Source of the DNA: an uncultured Collinsella sp.
Lineage (GTDB): Bacteria; Actinomycetota; Coriobacteriia; Coriobacteriales; Coriobacteriaceae
Length of the DNA stretch: 8,229 bases
Assembly: GCA_902464175.1 (NCBI GenBank)
Contig: CABQHZ010000076.1
Coordinates: 1-8,229 of the forward strand
Reading direction: 5' to 3'
The translations under genes and the position numbers were made by a program. How positions within the stretch are numbered: position 1 is the stretch's first letter; every line of letters starts with the position of its first letter. Below are positions 5,921 through 8,229 of the stretch, piece after piece. Under the pieces are notes generated by a model, which was given only the letters and a program-made list of their open reading frames with translations, had not been told where the DNA came from and searched no databases.

Positions 5921-7087
5921 TTACTCAGCCGGGCAGATCTTCTTGAAGAGCTCGATGACGTCGTCGAGCGTCGCCTCACGCGGGTTGCCCGGGAAGCAGG
6001 CGTCGGCCATGGCGTCCTTGGCCAAGACCTCGATCTCGTCGGCCTTCATGGCCTCGCAGACGTGCGGGATGTTCACGTCGGCAGAGAGCTGCTTGACGGC
6101 GGCGATGGCGGCGTCGGCGGCCTCGTCGGTGCTCATGCCCGTGGTGTCAACGCCCATGGCGACGGCAACCTTGGCCAGACGCTCGGCGCAAACCGGCTTG
6201 TTGAACTCCATGGCGATCGGCAGCAGCATGGCGCAAGCGACGCCGTGCGGGGTGTCATAGTGAGCGGACAGGGTGTGAGCCATGGCATGGTCGATGCCCA
6301 GGCCGACGTTGGAGAAGCCCATGCCGGCGACATACTGACCAAGGGCCATGCCCTCGCGGCCGGAGCCGGGCTGGCCGGACTTGGCCTCGGCAACGGAGTC
6401 GCGCAGGTTCTCGCTAATCAGCTTGATAGCCTCAAAGTGGAACATGTCGGAGAGCTCCCAGGCGCCCTTGGTGGTGTAGCCCTCGATGGCGTGGGTCAGA
6501 GCGTCCATGCCGGTGGAAGCGGTGAGGCCGGCGGGCATGGAAGCCATCATATCGGGGTCGACGACGGCGACCTCGGGGGCGTCGTTGGTGTCGACGCACA
6601 CGAACTTGCGGACCTTCTCGGGGTCGGTGATGACGTAGTTGATGGTCACCTCAGCGGCGGTACCGGCGGTCGTCGGCACGGCGATGGTGAACACGGCGTG
6701 GTTCTTGGTCGGAGCGACGCCCTCGAGGCTACGGACATCGGCGAACTCGGGGTTGTTGATAATGATGCCGATAGCCTTAGCGGTGTCCATGGAGGAGCCG
6801 CCACCGATGGTCACGATAGCGTCAGCCTCGGCAGCCTTAAAGGCCTCAACGCCGTCCTTGACGTTCTGGATGGTGGGGTTGGGCTTGATCTCGGAGTAGA
6901 GGCTCCAAGCGATGCCGGCGGCATCGAGCTCGTCGGTCACCTTAGCGGTAACGCCGAACTTGACCAGATCGGGGTCGGAGCAGACGAAAATCTTCTTGTA
7001 GCCGCGACGCTGGAGCTCGCCGGGGATCTCCTTGATGGCGCCAGAACCATGATAAGAGATGGTATTGAGAACGAAACGATTAGCCAT
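5921..7087 (-). CDS. fucO: FucO-type lactaldehyde reductase / 1,2-propanediol oxidoreductase (Fe-dependent ADH)
   Basis: A 388-residue group III iron-dependent alcohol dehydrogenase that interconverts L-lactaldehyde and 1,2-propanediol with NAD(H). In fucose and rhamnose fermenters this disposes of reducing power. It matches E. coli FucO closely by memory: NNPEFADVRSLEG at 111-123, TTAGTAAEVTINYVITD at 139-155, FVCVD at 162-166, and MALGQYVAGMGFSNVGLGI at 247-265. The NAD phosphate loop is GGGSSMDT at 95-102. Iron ligands are D195, H199, H267 and H281, with the same spacing as D196, H200, H263 and H277 of FucO. The ATG at 7087 is preceded by GGGAGG at 6 bases; the longer frame upstream lacks family similarity. 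The gene stands alone, with no fucose or rhamnose genes beside it, so a more general alcohol or aldehyde role is possible. Confidence 0.8.
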   Translation of the reverse strand: MANRFVLNTISYHGSGAIKEIPGELQRRGYKKIFVCSDPDLVKFGVTAKVTDELDAAGIAWSLYSEIKPNPTIQNVKDGVEAFKAAEADAIVTIGGGSSMDTAKAIGIIINNPEFADVRSLEGVAPTKNHAVFTIAVPTTAGTAAEVTINYVITDPEKVRKFVCVDTNDAPEVAVVDPDMMASMPAGLTASTGMDALTHAIEGYTTKGAWELSDMFHFEAIKLISENLRDSVAEAKSGQPGSGREGMALGQYVAGMGFSNVGLGIDHAMAHTLSAHYDTPHGVACAMLLPIAMEFNKPVCAERLAKVAVAMGVDTTGMSTDEAADAAIAAVKQLSADVNIPHVCEAMKADEIEVLAKDAMADACFPGNPREATLDDVIELFKKICPAE

Positions 7088-7104
7088 TGATAGCCTCCCA
7101 TCGT

Positions 7105-7131
7105 GTGCGGGGCACCCATTACGCCCCACGC
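7105..7131 (-). promoter_or_regulatory. Hairpin in the fucO leader
   Basis: GGGGC (7109-7113) pairs with GCCCC (7123-7127) around a 9-base loop. In the minus-strand RNA the stem can extend by a G-U and a G-C pair. It lies about 20 bases upstream of the fucO start codon, just before the Shine-Dalgarno, where it could affect mRNA stability or translation. No U-tract follows it. Confidence 0.3.
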
Positions 7132-7145
7132 TATGGCTCCCATCC

Positions 7146-7203
7146 TAACGCTTTTGAAACAAAAAACACGCGAGAACATCAAAAGTGTTAAAGCGTTTCA
7201 ACA
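7146..7203. promoter_or_regulatory. Cluster of LacI/CcpA-like operator sites upstream of fucO
   Basis: Three copies of an AAAGYGTT core occur here. TAACGCTTTTGA (7146-7157) and TCAAAAGTGTTA (7179-7190) are inverted copies with one mismatch. TTAAAGCGTTTCAA (7188-7201) is a near-palindrome centred on CG that fits 12 of 14 positions of the cre consensus TGWAARCGYTWNCW. Centres lie about 33 and 10 bases apart, roughly whole helical turns. The first copy overlaps a possible fucO -10 (TAGGAT, minus strand 7147-7142). Catabolite or LacI-family control of fucO is the likely meaning. Confidence 0.45.
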
Positions 7204-7322
7204 TAATAACGGAGCTCTAGTCCTTCCCTCCCAACAGCAGCGAAGGCTAGATTATAGGAGCAATCGCCCAAAGAATACGACCAACTCAGTCTATAAATTG
7301 TTTCTGTTTTAGCAATATATGT

Positions 7323-7351
7323 TTGACAATACGTTTATAAAAGGATACATT
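7323..7351 (+). promoter_or_regulatory. Consensus sigma-70 promoter for the LOR-like gene
   Basis: TTGACA (7323-7328, a perfect -35), a 17-base spacer and TACATT (7346-7351) give a strong promoter with a start near 7358. It lies in an AT-rich stretch and reads into the small Cys-rich frame and the LOR-like gene. The interval 7204-7322 holds no other signal that could be recognised. Confidence 0.7.
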
Positions 7352-7363
7352 TTAGTAGATAAC

Positions 7364-7519
7364 ATGCATACAGCAAATAGCGTTATTTATTTTGTTGGAA
7401 ATTGCCCATGCGGTTATTGCGGCTGCATGTGCTGCAACGTTCAGCGTAATTCTCCGCACGAAGCAGAAGACGGTTCCAATTCGATCGAGGCGATGACGCG
7501 TGATGGCTACTGGTCCTAA
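7364..7519 (+). CDS. Possible small Cys-rich peptide (51 aa), leader-ORF candidate
   Basis: An ATG at 7364 opens a 51-codon frame just 6 bases after the predicted transcription start and ends 17 bases inside the next gene. It contains six cysteines in eleven residues (C14, C16, C19, C21, C23, C24; NCPCGYCGCMCC), then an acidic polar tail ending RDGYWS. No Shine-Dalgarno precedes the ATG, so translation would be close to leaderless. An earlier in-frame ATG at 7319 lies upstream of the promoter and is unlikely. It could be a metal-binding micropeptide, a cysteine-sensing leader peptide coupled to the downstream gene, or simply non-coding 5' UTR. It matches no family that can be named here. Confidence 0.3.
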   Translation: MHTANSVIYFVGNCPCGYCGCMCCNVQRNSPHEAEDGSNSIEAMTRDGYWS

Positions 7520-8039
7520 ATCGAGCAAGACGGGTACAAACGAATATCGAATCTCCATTGAAGGTAACCCTTATCCGCATGCTCTGGCTCTCATCAACCC
7601 AGCGGGAGACAACCTCAACATCAAAAGATATGGGTTCACGGGTCCACTAGGACAGCTATTGAACCTTAAATATACCGTTTATGACGATGCAAATGAAAAA
7701 CTCTTTACTGTCGTCGACGGTGGTTTTAGCAACATGCCCAGGGTTGCGCTCATCATCGAACACAAGGAAGTTGCGGTGTTCGATTATGGCCTAAACAGAC
7801 TTGAGATGAAGTGCATAACGAACATACCGAATTACGCAATAAAAGGTAACTTCCTATTTGGAGATTACGATATATTCAGCCAACAGGAAGTGAAGCTATC
7901 TTCAGTTATCGTCCTTCAATGTGATAAACAATCGTGCTTTAGCATACAGGTTTTGGATAAAGCCGAATTAGCCGCCGCAATTGGAATACCTACAGCCATT
8001 GCCCTTCTTAGGGCTCGGATTGAAGAGCATCTCGAATAA
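7503..8039 (+). CDS. LURP-one-related / YxjI-like protein (tubby-like fold)
   Basis: A protein of 178 residues, with features typical of the LOR/YxjI family (about 160 aa): repeated beta-strand patterns KYTVYDDANEKLFTVV and ALIIEHKEVAVFDYG, then NYAIKGNFLFGDYDIF, resembling the family's W-V-G-D-F...Y-I element, and a closing hydrophobic helix LAAAIGIPTAIALLRARI. There is no signal peptide or extended membrane segment. The biochemical role of bacterial LOR proteins is unknown; the fold is shared with Tubby and scramblases. An in-frame TGA at 7494 limits the start to GTG 7500 (9 bases after GAGG) or ATG 7503 (12 bases). The gene is AT-richer than its neighbours, which suggests transfer. It is transcribed from the strong promoter at 7323 and overlaps the small Cys-rich frame, so coupling is possible. 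Confidence 0.65.
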   Translation: MATGPKSSKTGTNEYRISIEGNPYPHALALINPAGDNLNIKRYGFTGPLGQLLNLKYTVYDDANEKLFTVVDGGFSNMPRVALIIEHKEVAVFDYGLNRLEMKCITNIPNYAIKGNFLFGDYDIFSQQEVKLSSVIVLQCDKQSCFSIQVLDKAELAAAIGIPTAIALLRARIEEHLE

Positions 8040-8049
8040 ATCGCAAAAA

Positions 8050-8115
8050 GCAGTTCGTAACAACATTCAGGAGCTAGATAGTTTTTCTGGCTCCTGAATG
8101 TTGTTACGAACATGC
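8050..8115 (-). terminator. Very long hairpin terminator between convergent genes
   Basis: Arms 8053-8074 and 8090-8111 are perfect 22-bp reverse complements. Four more inner pairs (one G-U in plus-strand RNA) leave a 7-base loop, and GCA/TGC (8050-8052, 8113-8115) extend the stem past a one-base bulge. On the minus strand five Ts (8049-8045) follow directly, and the hairpin begins 3 bases after the stop of the right-edge gene. On the plus strand no U-run follows, so it can end that strand's LOR-like transcript only weakly. Confidence 0.85.
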
Positions 8116-8118
8116 ACC

Positions 8119-8229
8119 TTAGCGCTTAAGACTCGCGGTCTGCCAGTCAGCTATGATGCGGGCCCATTTCCTGTGCAAGTCGCGCTCGCGGTCGATAAAC
8201 ATGATGGCAAACGCCACGAACAGCAGCAC
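8119..8229 (-). CDS. 3' end of an unidentified membrane protein (partial)
   Basis: A frame enters from the right edge and ends at TAA (8121-8119), giving 36 residues. They begin VLLFVAFAIMFIDRERDLH and end WQTASLKR. A hydrophobic stretch (VLLFVAFAIMFI) followed by a basic, charged tail is typical of a last transmembrane helix with a cytoplasmic C-terminus. Codons are GC-rich like the chromosomal genes, unlike the adjacent AT-rich LOR gene. The terminator hairpin starts 3 bases after its stop. The family cannot be named from this tail. Confidence 0.7.
   Translation of the reverse strand: MLLFVAFAIMFIDRERDLHRKWARIIADWQTASLKR

Noticed and set aside
5870..7090. 406-codon plus-strand frame opposite fucO
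   Set aside because: It is Gly/Val/Asp/His-rich antisense of a conserved iron-dependent alcohol dehydrogenase, and starts inside the terminator hairpin region.
7186..7203. Rex-type redox operator upstream of fucO
   Set aside because: The ends TGTTAA...CAACA look similar, but the right half does not match the TTAACA pattern at the correct spacing. A LacI/CcpA-like site fits better.
7319..7363. Upstream start (ATG 7319) for the Cys-rich small frame
   Set aside because: It lies before the consensus -35 element of the only good promoter, so it would not be on the transcript.

Overview
The window is high-GC and strongly biased to C/G-ending codons over most of its length. Intergenic regions are compact, and Shine-Dalgarno sequences are strong. 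Gene content and codon style suggest a gut actinobacterium of the class Coriobacteriia, probably Collinsella-like. This is an inference from style and gene set; no rRNA or other marker is present to prove it.

Layout, left to right. (1) The last 23 codons of an unidentified plus-strand gene (1-74) converge on a minus-strand Rrf2-family regulator (143-571) across a weak hairpin. (2) The regulator is divergent from cysK (O-acetylserine sulfhydrylase, 824-1762). The gap between them holds a good sigma-70 promoter for cysK, a promoter for the regulator, and two dyad symmetries that are candidate operators or leader structures. mnmA (tRNA 2-thiouridylase, 1945-3045) follows on the same strand but is separated by a strong intrinsic terminator that sits almost on top of a possible mnmA promoter. 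Together these form a sulfur-metabolism block: cysteine synthesis, tRNA thiolation and a likely sulfur or Fe-S sensing repressor. (3) A minus-strand gene (3054-4427) encodes an unusual single-chain protein: an excisionase/MerR-like HTH fused to a HipA-like kinase domain. It has its own candidate operator. (4) An M42-family metallo-aminopeptidase (minus, 4566-5585) has its own terminator. (5) A 335-base gap holds a terminator nested in a nearly perfect long inverted repeat (5788-5908). (6) A FucO-type iron-dependent lactaldehyde/1,2-propanediol oxidoreductase (minus, 5921-7087) is preceded by a cluster of LacI/CcpA-like sites. This fits fermentative use of fucose or rhamnose. (7) A visibly AT-rich segment (about 7200-8115) carries a consensus promoter, a possible tiny Cys-rich ORF and a LURP-one/YxjI-like (tubby-fold) protein (7503-8039). 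It ends in a very long hairpin that serves as terminator for a minus-strand membrane-protein gene whose C-terminus enters from the right edge (8119-8229).

Most of the window is ordinary chromosomal housekeeping and metabolism. The parts that look accessory or under-described are the HTH-HipA-like kinase fusion, the AT-rich LOR segment with its Cys-rich leader ORF, and the nested inverted repeat at 5788-5908. No tRNA, rRNA, CRISPR array, transposase or complete mobile element was seen.
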